64,000 nucleotides of DNA. It comes from Trichoplax adhaerens. Lineage: Eukaryota > Placozoa > Uniplacotomia > Trichoplacea > Trichoplacidae. The position numbers and the translations under genes were made by a program. The stretch's first letter is position 1. The number at the start of each line of letters is the position of its first letter. The notes below the pieces were generated by a model. That model did no database searches. It had not been told where the DNA came from and saw only the letters and a list, made by a program, of their open reading frames with translations. This document shows positions 49,501 through 64,000 of this stretch, in pieces. The DNA lies in the NCBI RefSeq assembly GCF_000150275.1, contig NW_002060948.1, positions 5,498,241 through 5,562,240 on the forward strand, read 5' to 3'.

Positions 49501-50015
49501 GTATTCTACATGCTACTTAAGAATTTAAATATATAGAATAATTAACCTCCTCTCAATGCCAGTATATTTCGTAATCCTTGCTTTTTAGCCTTACGAAGGT
49601 ATTTATCGATATCCTCCGTAGTTGAATTAATACATGTCATGTGTAGCATGGAATCTAGTCCACAGAAATTTAGCGCTGCACTGGCTATAGTTAGCGAAGC
49701 AGTAACTTCATCTCCACCGGAATTACCTTTTGGATGCCAAGTAACATCAATAAATAGTGGATTGCCGATAGCGAGCCTATCAAAGCGGGCAATAAGGTTC
49801 ACGCCTCCGCTATCCGTTCGCGGCGGAAAAAATTCTAAGGAATAAAATTTATCTCCGGAGTTTATTCTTTTCCTAATTTTTTGAATAATATGAGCATCAT
49901 CGTAGTTATCATCGACGATGCCATCAGTAATAACCGATTTTTTCGCTCCGTATTGGCAATCCATTGATTTGTATTCAGTACCGATGTACTTATCATTAAC
50001 TTTTTCAGTGGTCAT
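46532..50015 (-). CDS. MTHFR: Methylenetetrahydrofolate reductase
   Basis: Ten exons with matching phase: 49547-50015 (ATG at 50015), 49253-49369, 48593-48786, 48293-48490, 47968-48219, 47760-47879, 47415-47597, 47053-47151, 46824-46946 and 46532-46729. They give 1953 nt and 650 aa (human 656). The enzyme reduces 5,10-methylene-THF to 5-methyl-THF with NAD(P)H and FAD in the folate/methionine cycle. The N-terminal TIM barrel has [56 protein letters not shown] and [10 protein letters not shown]. The linker [12 protein letters not shown] and the C-terminal SAM-binding regulatory domain ([58 protein letters not shown]) are intact. It is therefore the eukaryotic SAM-inhibited type. The N-terminal extension before residue 50 is divergent and Lys/Asp-rich. 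Confidence 0.96.
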
Positions 50016-52766
50016 CTTCAAAGACACAACAGATAAATCTAAACGTGTAAATACGTTAAAACAATTAATGCTGTAATACTTTTAGGTGATTCTCACTGAC
50101 ATTTACATCTGCAATATCATCTTACAGTCATAAGACGTTATAATAATAATATCAATAGCGTATTCAATATCAAACCAACGATAACCTATAATCTGCAGTA
50201 AAGATCATAATCACTTTACAAGAATACGCGTATATCGTAAATTGCTAGTTTACCGCACGATGCAGGTAACTTTACAGTAAATGTAAAGTAACGTAAATAT
50301 TTTTAAGGTACTGTAGGCTACTGTATTGCTCTAACTCATGACATTCAACTATACTGTATGTTATTTGCACCCAACAATTACTGCACCATTAATCATTAAT
50401 TGATCAAAATACTTAATAATTAAAAGTTGAAAGGCGGCGAAAATTAATGAGAACTGCATTCAATACGAATACTGTACAGTATCGAAGGACTACTAGCAGC
50501 AGTTCCACCCCGTCCTTGCAGTATCGGTGTCGGTTTATCACGTAAGCTAGTATTACGCAGACTGATGAAAGTGTTTCTAGTTTCGAGGCATTACGAATTT
50601 ACAAACACAGAAGTATAGTACTGTACTTTAGTTATAAATCCTTTAATCACTGGCTCAAATGTTCGTTCAAATTTTTTTATCTCGTTTTAATTAATTGGTT
50701 ATACTGGAAATTCGCGGTCAAGTCAATGCAAGACCAGGAACTATTACTACAGCAACAGAATTTAAAATTTTGGAAATGCTTTCAAACAAGTCGAGAATAC
50801 TGGACCGTTAAATTAAAATAAAGTTAATGTTAATCTTACAATCCTTGGAGATCGTCGATAAAATGAACGCGTTGTCATCTACAGTTACAGCCACAGTTGT
50901 GTAGTGGAGCATAAACAGTTTTGAGTAATGATATTATTTTTGTCTGTTGTCCTGTAGCTCTACCCATAGTAGTACAGTACAGTACTATTATAGTAATACG
51001 CACATTAGCAAAGTACGGCTAAGACAAATAATAGTTTAGTTAATTCGTATTCCTTATTATTTATTCATTTATTACAAACAATGCGTGCATGTCTACAGTA
51101 CTATAAATTTAAGCGTTTAAAGATAAAGAAAAAATTGGTGACAGGGTGTATATATTGAACGGAAATAGCTGACCTACCTGATGTAAGTCATAGACAAATT
51201 TTAAAGCTAACGTACTTAATTATAATAACAATAATGTTAGCAATCCGATGTGTATCTTAAGCAGGTTAGGAGTTGCATATAAACTACTTCTAGGTACACA
51301 AAAAAGTGTAAATAAATAATAATGTAATCATTCGCCCTTTCTTTTCACATAATAAGGTCATGTTTGTAGAATCTGCGATTCGTACAGCGTGCTACTGTAG
51401 TAAATTGGCTCATAGCTATTTGCTAGAAATCCATTTACGAAATGAAACCAACTTGATTGTGCTTGGTACTAGGTACTGACGACAGAACTAAATCAAGTCT
51501 TGCATACTGGAGATATCGTAGGTTTGCGATGAATTATAATCATGAGGTACTTTAGTATGTAAAAAAAATATAATAGCAACTCGGTCGCGATACATTTTGT
51601 ACTGTACGTTCAGAATCAGCGGGATATGGCATAGAAATAATGTCGTACAAGTGCATCATTTGATTTTTTATGCCCGTAAGCTATTTGTGAATTCTTATTG
51701 ATAACTTAAAAAACTAGTACAGACTATTACGTTCATTGCGGCTACTATCTGCACACACTACGATGAGACGTATAATTAACCTTAATACGCGTATAATGTA
51801 CGCATACTGTAATTCATCAATGTAACGTTCCAAATGGCTGCAACGTTGGGTCTAGTCATCAATCTACTTTCTCTTTCTCAGAAACATGGTTTAACAGTTC
51901 TTGAAGATGATTTAATATTCTTCACTAATATAGTTGCGTAACTGAACATATTTTGATTACTTACGTAGTCAATATTTACACCTACTGTAACGCTGAAATA
52001 TTTTGCCTGCTCAAATTCAGGAATCGTCACGGTAATATCTGACTTGTACAGTTGATGCAGACTTCCAATCCGCTCAATACTTCATTTATTCGTTCGCTTA
52101 TAGTATGTTTTAGGTACAAAATTTAAAAGAGTATATGATCCCAACTTAAAGGTCATTTCAATGTTTCACCTCCATGTTGTTTTTATAGCAAAGCAGATCA
52201 AGTTAATTTGACAAAGCTTCTGCAAAACATTGTAGTAGAATCGTAACAACTACCACCAATTCACAGGAGAGTTAGGCACAGTTCACTAGAATCTTCATTG
52301 GAGAGCGTAACTCTGACGTATTTTATTTGCAAATTATTTGTGATGATGCTGAAAGGGTTGCATAAATCACACGTTTTATATATATAAACTAGCTTAACTT
52401 GCACACCATGCCGCATGAATGAGACTTTTTATACTATGGTATATTATGTGTAATTCATAGGCGATGACTTACGATGACTTATGCAGAAACAGACAGCTAC
52501 CTCACTCACATGACACTAGAGTATTTGAAAAAATGCACATGTAATAATTGAATTTAGGACGAGTAATACGATTACAGTGCAGTACTGCTACAGAGTAGCG
52601 AATGAATAAACTTATTGGTACTGTATTGACGTACGCTATGTCTCATTGTGAATTTTAAAAATTATAGCTGAATAACCGAAGTCAGTCAGTGAATGATTCC
52701 GTGGATGGAAAATATAGCATGTAAATTCTTTACTCTATGACAGAAAATATCCATACATGCGAGTAA

Positions 52767-52857
52767 AATCGATTGTGTCAATTCAAAGAAAAATTTTCAT
52801 TGAAGCAGAGGATCATTGGATGAAAATTTTCCTCTACAATTTCAATGTAATCGACTC
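52767..52857. repeat. Imperfect long inverted repeat (hairpin)
   Basis: The left arm (CGATTGTGTCAATTC..AAAATTTTCAT) can pair with the right arm (ATGAAAATTTTCCTC..AATTTCAATGTAATCG) around a loop of about 20 nt. The inner 11 bp (AAAATTTTCAT / ATGAAAATTTT) and the outer CGATT/AATCG are perfect; the middle has mismatches and bulges. Confidence 0.5.
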
Positions 52858-53134
52858 TCAAATTCTAGTTATCTATACAACATTTTTACAAATGGATACA
52901 TGTAGCGTACTCACGAGAATTTAAAATGGCTTCCTGGCAATAGAATATACAGCACAAGACTCTTCAATCTGAATTCAATTCAAAGCACCGTCCTACTAAT
53001 TTTTTGCGCTTGCAAGCAAGGACTTCTGGCTATACAGTACTATACAGTATAATCTACGGAAAGTCGTAGTTGCTGCCTGTTTCCCGTAAAATAGTAGAAT
53101 GCAAAGCAAATGAATGTAAAGTGGCTATGGTAGG

Positions 53135-53395
53135 GATATATATATACAGTAGTACTGTACAGTATGGTACTGAATGTTACGGTGTACAGTACAGTACAGA
53201 ATATTAAATGTACTGTACAGTACACTGTACTCAGTGTACTGTACTGTACCCCTGTACCAGTTGTCCGGTACCGTACAGTGATACAGTGCTGATGGAGAGC
53301 CGAAAGCGCATGTCAAGAACGAAGAATCCCTCATGCTCATGTGATCAACAAATATGAATGTAATGTACAGTACAATACAGTATACTGTACTGTAT
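53135..53395. repeat. GTAC-type microsatellite cluster
   Basis: Dense alternation of TGTAC and GTACA pentamers with interruptions (for example TGTACTGTACAGTACACTGT at about 53210), in both orientations, followed by an AT-rich TTAATTAA-containing stretch at 53400-53450. Confidence 0.7.
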
Positions 53396-55271
53396 CGTAT
53401 ATTAATAATAATTAATTAAGTATTAATTAATGATTATATTAATTAAACCATGAGATAATATTATTCAATGTCGAGGAGTGACCTATCAGACCACCATCAC
53501 CATGTTTCGTACGTGATACACTAGATACGGTGCAATCAAACCACGTGTTCCCAACATTGCCACGTCGCCCAAAATTCGAATATTCCAATAGCGAATTCTA
53601 AAGTACAGATACAGTAATCCCTAGTCATGAATTCTCATAATACTGTATACCCAAATCTTCGTAGCCACTGTAGGGGACTCATGACTTCGAACAAGTCCCT
53701 GGCTAATGTCAGTATTTTGCGCGTCCGATTCAAAATGATGAAAGCTTCTGTACTGCAAATATGAATTCATGATCAATATTGATTATTGACCATGTCAAAT
53801 GTTGAATCAGTAGTCTGGTAAAATGTATTGTAACAACATGGTAACAACTAATAATTAAATTACTGTAACTGATTGCCGATACACACTGTACTGTACTTCA
53901 ATGAAAATTTCGTAATCCATGATACAGTATAGCAATTTTTAATTTGGAAGCAGTACAGTACTGTACAGTAAATACTACAAGATGTGGAAATTTGAACAAA
54001 AATAGCTATAACTGATAAATATATCATTCTTATAGCACAGGATAGTAACGACATGGTAACAACGAATAATACAATTCACTTGTTATGGACTTGTGTAAAG
54101 TATAATCAAAATTTCATAATGCATGCTATACCAAAGTACAGTACAGTACTAGTTCTCGTACTGTATTCAAATTCGAAAGGCAATATCGTACTATCATTAC
54201 AACGTAATGTTGAAATTTTGATGTAAATAGCAACGACGTATCACTCTATAGCTATGGTTAGGGCTATAAATCTATGTTTGCTGTAATATTCTACATCGTT
54301 CTGAAAAGTCACTCCGAACTTTGATTGGCTAGCTTTGACCCTAGTAATTCCATGGACTTGTAGTAGAACTACTCATACACAAGAAATTTGAAATGTGGAC
54401 CTGTTGCACAACAATGTTTAATTTCTAGATTTTTCAGTTGACAAGTGAATAGAATCTGTTATTAATCTAACTTAAGATACACAACAGATTCATTATATTA
54501 TCATCCAATACAAATACTGCATGTCTGTGATTAAAGAAATGCAGACCTTTGAACTATTTTTAAAAGATTTTAAGTTACGATTTTATTCAAGCACAACGTA
54601 AATCTTACAAACAGTTCACGATCCAGAAAACCAACAACAAATAGCCCATGCATACTTTTAGTTAAATTATTGTCTACCGCAGTAAAATATCAACAAAGTT
54701 CTTCTAAGTTAAAGTCTATTGTTCCACGTTAAAAATACTCCGTATGAGTTATCAGAAATGATCAAGTTAAATATATTAGCAGTCAGATAGGATCTGCCCA
54801 GCACGACACACTCAGATCAGTAATGTTCTAAAATTAAAATTTCTTGACTGCTATAAAGTATACATTACTGTACTGTATAATTATAACTGAAAAAAATTGG
54901 ACGGTTTTATTTTAGATATGCTGTATACTACAAATAAGTAGTTCAATAATATAATTATTCATTCATTATTAATTAACTGTATAATTACTAGTACTGTACA
55001 GCATTGAAAGCGATCTTGATATATATTTTGTATTTACTAACTATAAAGTTTAGTTTCTAGTCTCTACGGTTAATCATTGCTTATATATGTGTAATATAGT
55101 GAACAGATAGCCTACTGTATGTTGTCTATGTAACCATGGTACTGATGTACTGTACTATGTGTATCAATACCTTACAGTATACGTTTACACCGGTCAGTGA
55201 TATCACATGCTAACTGCCTACGATAAATTAAATTATACATTATACTGTATACAGACAAATACAATACAGAG

Positions 55272-55454
55272 CAGTACAGTATAATATAGATCGATTGATA
55301 TTCTGTTCTGTCTGGTAGTAGCCTCCTCCCGTATGTCTCTCTAACGTTCTACCTATGAGCGTTCATTCTCATTCTACAAATAAACCTACTCTTCATCCTC
55401 TCATCATCTTTAACATCAATCATTTTGTACGTATTTCAAGAAATCATATTATAA
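55272..55454 (-). mobile_element. Dispersed repeat, copy 2 (inverted relative to copy 1)
   Basis: The reverse complement of this segment aligns along its length with 42241-42405: GGTAGAACGTTAGAGAGACA, GGGAGGAGGCTACTACCAGA, TGATTGATGTTAAAGATGAT and TTTATTTGTAGAATGA. The copies differ by scattered substitutions and a small insertion. No open frame is shared. Confidence 0.6.
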
Positions 55455-55675
55455 TATGTACTGTACATTGTACTGTACTCTCATGTACTGTACGTGTTAA
55501 TTAAGCTTATTACACATTCGTGAATCGAGTCCGTGATACTGTACGGCCATACAGTATTACCGTGTCTTTGTTTGAAATAAAATAAATAAATCAATTTTAA
55601 ATTTTAGCGTAAATACGGTCTGTACAGTGTACTGTACAAGTATATAGTAATACGGTGTGCTTATTTTGTTTTCAG

Positions 55676-58602
55676 ATTGGCGAAATCCTTCTCGAGGTGC
55701 TTTAAATAATGAAAAGACCTATAAATTTCATACCGGTACTTTAGAGACTATACTGTTCTGTACTGTACTGTACACCACACGAACTGTACTAGTGTTCAGA
55801 CTAAAGAAACGAAAATCGCCCGGTTTTTACGGTGCAGTACAGTACATTATGAACAGTGTACAGTACTGTACTGTACTGTACAGTACTGTACATTATGTAC
55901 AGTGTACAGTACAGTACTGTACTGTACTGTACAGTACAGTACTGTAGTCATCGTCTTTATTGCTCAGTATGTAGTACTGTATCACTAAATTAGTCACCAG
56001 CAACTCCGAGAGTATGTTTTCAAGTCTTGAAAAAGATCGGATCAATATATAAATCGACTGTGCCTGTCTGGAACAGGAACCTTTGACGTTATCAAGAGCT
56101 ATATTATCTCTAATTTATCCACTGCATTACAGTAAAATCCAATCTTCTAAAAGTGCAAAAGCTGCCATTGCAGTACCCATATTTGAAGGCATGGGAGATA
56201 CCTTAACATTATGGCTGGAAACGGTAGTGCAAGAATGTTATTACTATTAACTAGTTCATTGATTGTATTTGCCAAAACATGAATATGCGGTAGAATGAAT
56301 GTTAGCTCTGCCATTCAGTAGTAGTTAATGCTTACAATAGGGTTGTACCTTGTATTTTTGTTTTAAATAACTGGTATACAGTACATTAATTACAATACAT
56401 GTTACATCATACGAGTATTACTAGCTAAAGCTATTCATTATTCACTGTTATCTAGTACATCATTATATTATTATTATCACTTGTAATAAGATACGTACTC
56501 GTATACTATGTTATTTAGATACCAGCTACCGCAAAACGATGGCTACCTAAGCATCAGAGAGACGATGTGCATACGACGCCGAAAGAGGTATACAAAATAT
56601 GAATAGTGTAATTTGAATTTACTGATAAGTTTTCGTAAACAATCCGCACAACTGCATGAGTCAGTAAGTGCAGCCTTCAGTATAGTTAATATGTATTTAT
56701 AATATACACACTTATGAATACATTTTATAAACGTCTAGAAAATGCTAGGTGTCCTTAATAAAATAACACCTGAACGATTCGACGTATTGGTTGATCAAAT
56801 AGATCAGCAGGATGTCGATAGCAAAGAATGCCTTCGAGAAATTACAGATCTAATCATTGGAAAGGCAAGTGCTATAAACTTTTATTATAACTAACCTACT
56901 AACCGTTCGCTTCCAAGCGAGCATCGACAATTCCACACTTTTTCACTCAAACAAATACCTACAGTAATATTCTGTATTTATCTGCCGGTCTCTACAACCA
57001 TATTTTAATATAGTACGTATGAGGATAAGGATTTTTAAAATGGGCTGTAGCCGAAATTGATAAATTATTAATAATTACAGTCTTACAACTTCTTAATATT
57101 GTTATAATGATAGTATTACGAATCTTTTCAATACATTGAAATACAGCTGCAATTATCATTTTAGACCGTTAACATTGTAATGTCTATATCCATCATTTTA
57201 GGCGACCACCGAGCCCCTATATTCTCCAACATATGCTCGACTGTGTGCTAGAATAGGACATGTAGGATAAATAGCATTCACAATATATTTAGCTGTGTTT
57301 TTAACTCTAGGCTTGTGAAAATTCACTAACTAAATCATTTTACTCCATGGATTAATAACAGTTATTTTCTATTATCTACTTTATGACAGATTTCAGTTCC
57401 AAACTTGGCTATTGATCTTAAATCCTTGATAATAGAACGTTACCAAGAAGAATTTAACAATCTAATCAAAATTCCGCCTATATATTCATCGAGCATTACT
57501 GGGTCTGATAAGGTTATAAATTCATGATTGGAAACTGTATCGTACGTAAATAGTCATTCTTTTTATAGCTACCTCTTAATACGTATTTTTTAATACTTAT
57601 TGTGTAATAGTGGTCAAACTATTATGCTAGGAAAACAGCTTTCAATCTAATGACTCTTGGAGGGGAATTATTCAAAATTAAAGTATTGAACATTAGTACA
57701 CATGCTATCTGGTTATCAATTAGAATCTATGTGCTGCACTTTCTCAATTATAAATTAGCATCATGATAAAAGTGCGTTTTAAATAATTGAACCTAGATAA
57801 TTCGAGCTCCAATGCTACACGAATTTTTAACTACATTATTAGCAAGACAAGACAATCATTTCTTTACTGAATGTTTTTGTGCTCTAATGGCTGTAGTTGG
57901 CAATGAACTTGGTTCTCTGTTATCGGAACTGGTAGTGCAATGTATTCGATAATGTTAATATTATTTATATTTTACGAATATATAATCTATAAAATTCTTA
58001 GCAGCTTTCATCTACTCATAATACTTTGAACGTTATATATTTATCGAACAAAGCAACAATTTAATGCCTACTTTGAAGACCTAGAAGCAATTCTTGAAAA
58101 TAGTAACACTTTACTACCTATTGTAAGATTCAAAATTTTGGATATTATAGACCTTAAAAAGGTATGAAATGGTAGTCATTAAAATAAATTCATCAGATCC
58201 TATACTAATGGAGAACTCTTATTAATACCATGTAGTGTTACGATTGGGTATTACTTAGCAACTATTACTGTATGTAGAAGATTTAGAAATTTCTTTGTAC
58301 TACATCTGTTTCAGTGAGCTCTAAAATATATTGTATATTGTACTTAAAATTTATAGACATCTTATTAAAAGATTTCTTACGCTAGTTTACAGAGAATGGC
58401 ATTTCTATTGCTACCGATAGCAAATTTATGACATCATCAGATTCTCTACGGATTAGTTACATAATCAATACCTTGAATAGGTACAATTTTAAAATTAATC
58501 ATTGCTAAATTATACTCTTTACAGAATAATTGGATCCCCCGTAGGAAGGCGGCAATGCCAAAAAGATTGTCCGAATTCAGAAGGCCTAATTTGAGACATT
58601 GA
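55676..58602 (+). CDS. Short eIF4G-like MIF4G-domain protein (5' end incomplete)
   Basis: Eight exons in continuous phase (56519-56587, 56739-56864, 57202-57261, 57390-57512, 57611-57695, 57807-57931, 58054-58161 and 58525-58602) encode 257 aa including almost exactly one MIF4G domain. Motifs are LNKITPERFDVLVDQI, CLREITDLIIGKATTEP, YSPTYARLCARIGH, ERYQEEFNNL, LMTLGGELFKIKVLN, FTECFCALMAVVGNEL, YFEDLEAILEN, VRFKILDIIDLKK and NNWIPRRKA. This is the eIF4A-binding middle domain of eIF4G. An upstream exon at about 55676-55755 (DWRNPSRGA, NEKTYKFHTGTLE) resembles the W-P..K-Y region around the eIF4E-binding site, and a further possible exon lies at about 56137-56221. Translation stops right after the domain, so the MA3 and W2 domains of metazoan eIF4G are missing. 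The intron after 56864 is GC-AG. It is either a solo MIF4G paralogue or a truncated eIF4G. Confidence 0.8.
55745..55960. repeat. GTAC-type microsatellite inside the MIF4G gene
   Basis: TGTAC/GTACA pentamer runs at 55750-55770 and 55838-55945 lie in the predicted intron just after the putative 5' exon. They extend that exon's open frame artificially (Cys/Thr/Val/Gln/Tyr repeat). Confidence 0.7.
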
Positions 58603-63163
<4,561 letters not shown>

Positions 63164-64000
63164 TGCTATGCGCAATTAAACGGAAAATATAATCTATCAG
63201 CAAGTTCCGTCATATAATAATTTCCCAACGAAATTTAGTCAAAATGAAGATTAATCAGCACTATAAACTGCAATGAAGTATTAAGTTTGAGCGACGAATA
63301 GGTTATTATGTGAATTTTTACTGACTCTATATTGAGATAAATGATGATGGTGGATACAAGTATTGGAGCAAAAGTTAAGTAATTGTTCTATATCTTTAAC
63401 TTCGATTATGTAAATTTAACTTTTATGGCTATTAAAAGTTCCTTGCATGTATGGCGTGATATGATACTATTCCAATCGCGTTAAGATCTTCTGTTAAGAA
63501 GCTCTAAGAGCTGTCACTAATTTAAATATGTAACTGCATTGAACTATAATAGTAATAAGTAGAATGAAGTGCCTAACTAATGTTATAGTGTGCATAATAT
63601 CATTATATCACGTACTTTGGTCAAGTAGACTAGTTGTTGAGATGCAACAGCTCGTCTCTGTCAGGATGTTATTTCGACATTGCTGACTACCATATCTATC
63701 TGCATGTATACTGACGGATTCGATTGCAGTAACATTTTAAGGCAGTATAAGTTAACTTATTAAGGTTATAAATTGTAAAATTGATGTCCATTAAAACGCT
63801 TTAACTTTTTTGAAAAATTAATTCATTTCGCTTTAGCTCAGCAAGTTTATTGAAATTACAAAGAGCAGAGTATACAGCATTGTATCACTTTATTTACGTA
63901 TCAATACTAGTGAAATATAGTACTATATGTTAACATTAATTAACCTCAGATATTAGCTGTCCGGCCTTGACCATGACAACCTTAATAATGGAACTACCTG
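63164..64000. other. Downstream intergenic region, nothing recognised
   Basis: AT-rich sequence after ATG8 with no open frame, repeat or RNA gene that I can support up to the window end. Confidence 0.4.

Larger units (their letters stand above)
50016..55675. other. Gene-poor intergenic region with dispersed GTAC microsatellites
   Basis: About 5.7 kb with no recognised gene. GTAC-type microsatellite blocks lie at about 50970-50985, 53135-53275, 53360-53395, 53885-53970, 54130-54160, 55440-55490 and 55620-55640. A dispersed repeat copy lies at 55272-55454, and an imperfect long hairpin at about 52767-52857. Some upstream exons of the MIF4G gene may be hidden here. Confidence 0.45.

Noticed and set aside
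49639-49845. Plus-strand 68-codon frame
   Set aside because: Antisense shadow of MTHFR exon 1.

Overview
This is eukaryotic nuclear DNA. It is AT-rich and intron-dense, with small exons, mostly GT-AG introns of about 65-150 bp, and 3' ends carrying AATAAA. The gene content (cyclin L, condensin I subunit D2, MTHFR, a GABARAP-type ATG8, signal peptidase subunit 1, an Asteroid-like nuclease, CYB5D1, a C3orf33 homologue, an eIF4G-type MIF4G protein and multi-TIR proteins) points to an animal. Compact introns and low GC would suit an early-branching invertebrate such as a placozoan or sponge, but the species assignment is a guess. Gene models were built by eye: I translated exons, checked that reading phase carries across each splice junction, and compared the result with remembered family sequence. 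Exon edges may be off by a base or so.

Layout: 1-10.2 kb holds no recognisable gene. It carries degenerate tandem repeats at 0.3-2.0 and 3.5-5.1 kb and smaller duplications at 9-10 kb. 10.3-15.8 kb is an immune-like locus: a stand-alone macro-like gene, then a paralogue in which the same domain is followed by two TIR domains and a third degenerate TIR-like domain. 16.7-17.8 kb is CYB5D1 (-). 19.6-21.2 kb is the C3orf33 homologue (+). 23.0-27.1 kb is cyclin L (+), convergent with condensin D2/NCAPD2 (-, 28.0-36.6 kb, at least 30 exons). 36.6-38.3 kb is the divergent NCAPD2/Asteroid intergenic region, filled with a palindromic GTAC-rich satellite. 38.3-40.3 kb is the Asteroid-like nuclease (+), followed by three tandem copies of a roughly 250-bp repeat. 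43.9-45.0 kb is SPCS1 (+), convergent with MTHFR (-, 46.5-50.0 kb). 50-55.6 kb is gene-poor and rich in TGTAC-type microsatellites. 55.7-58.6 kb is a short MIF4G gene (+). 60.9-63.2 kb is ATG8/GABARAP (+).

Most genes are unrelated housekeeping genes that merely lie side by side. The exception is the macro/TIR pair. Its domain logic (an ADP-ribose-binding-like fold beside potential NAD-cleaving TIR domains) resembles the NAD-signalling logic of TIR immunity and is the best candidate here for an undescribed system.
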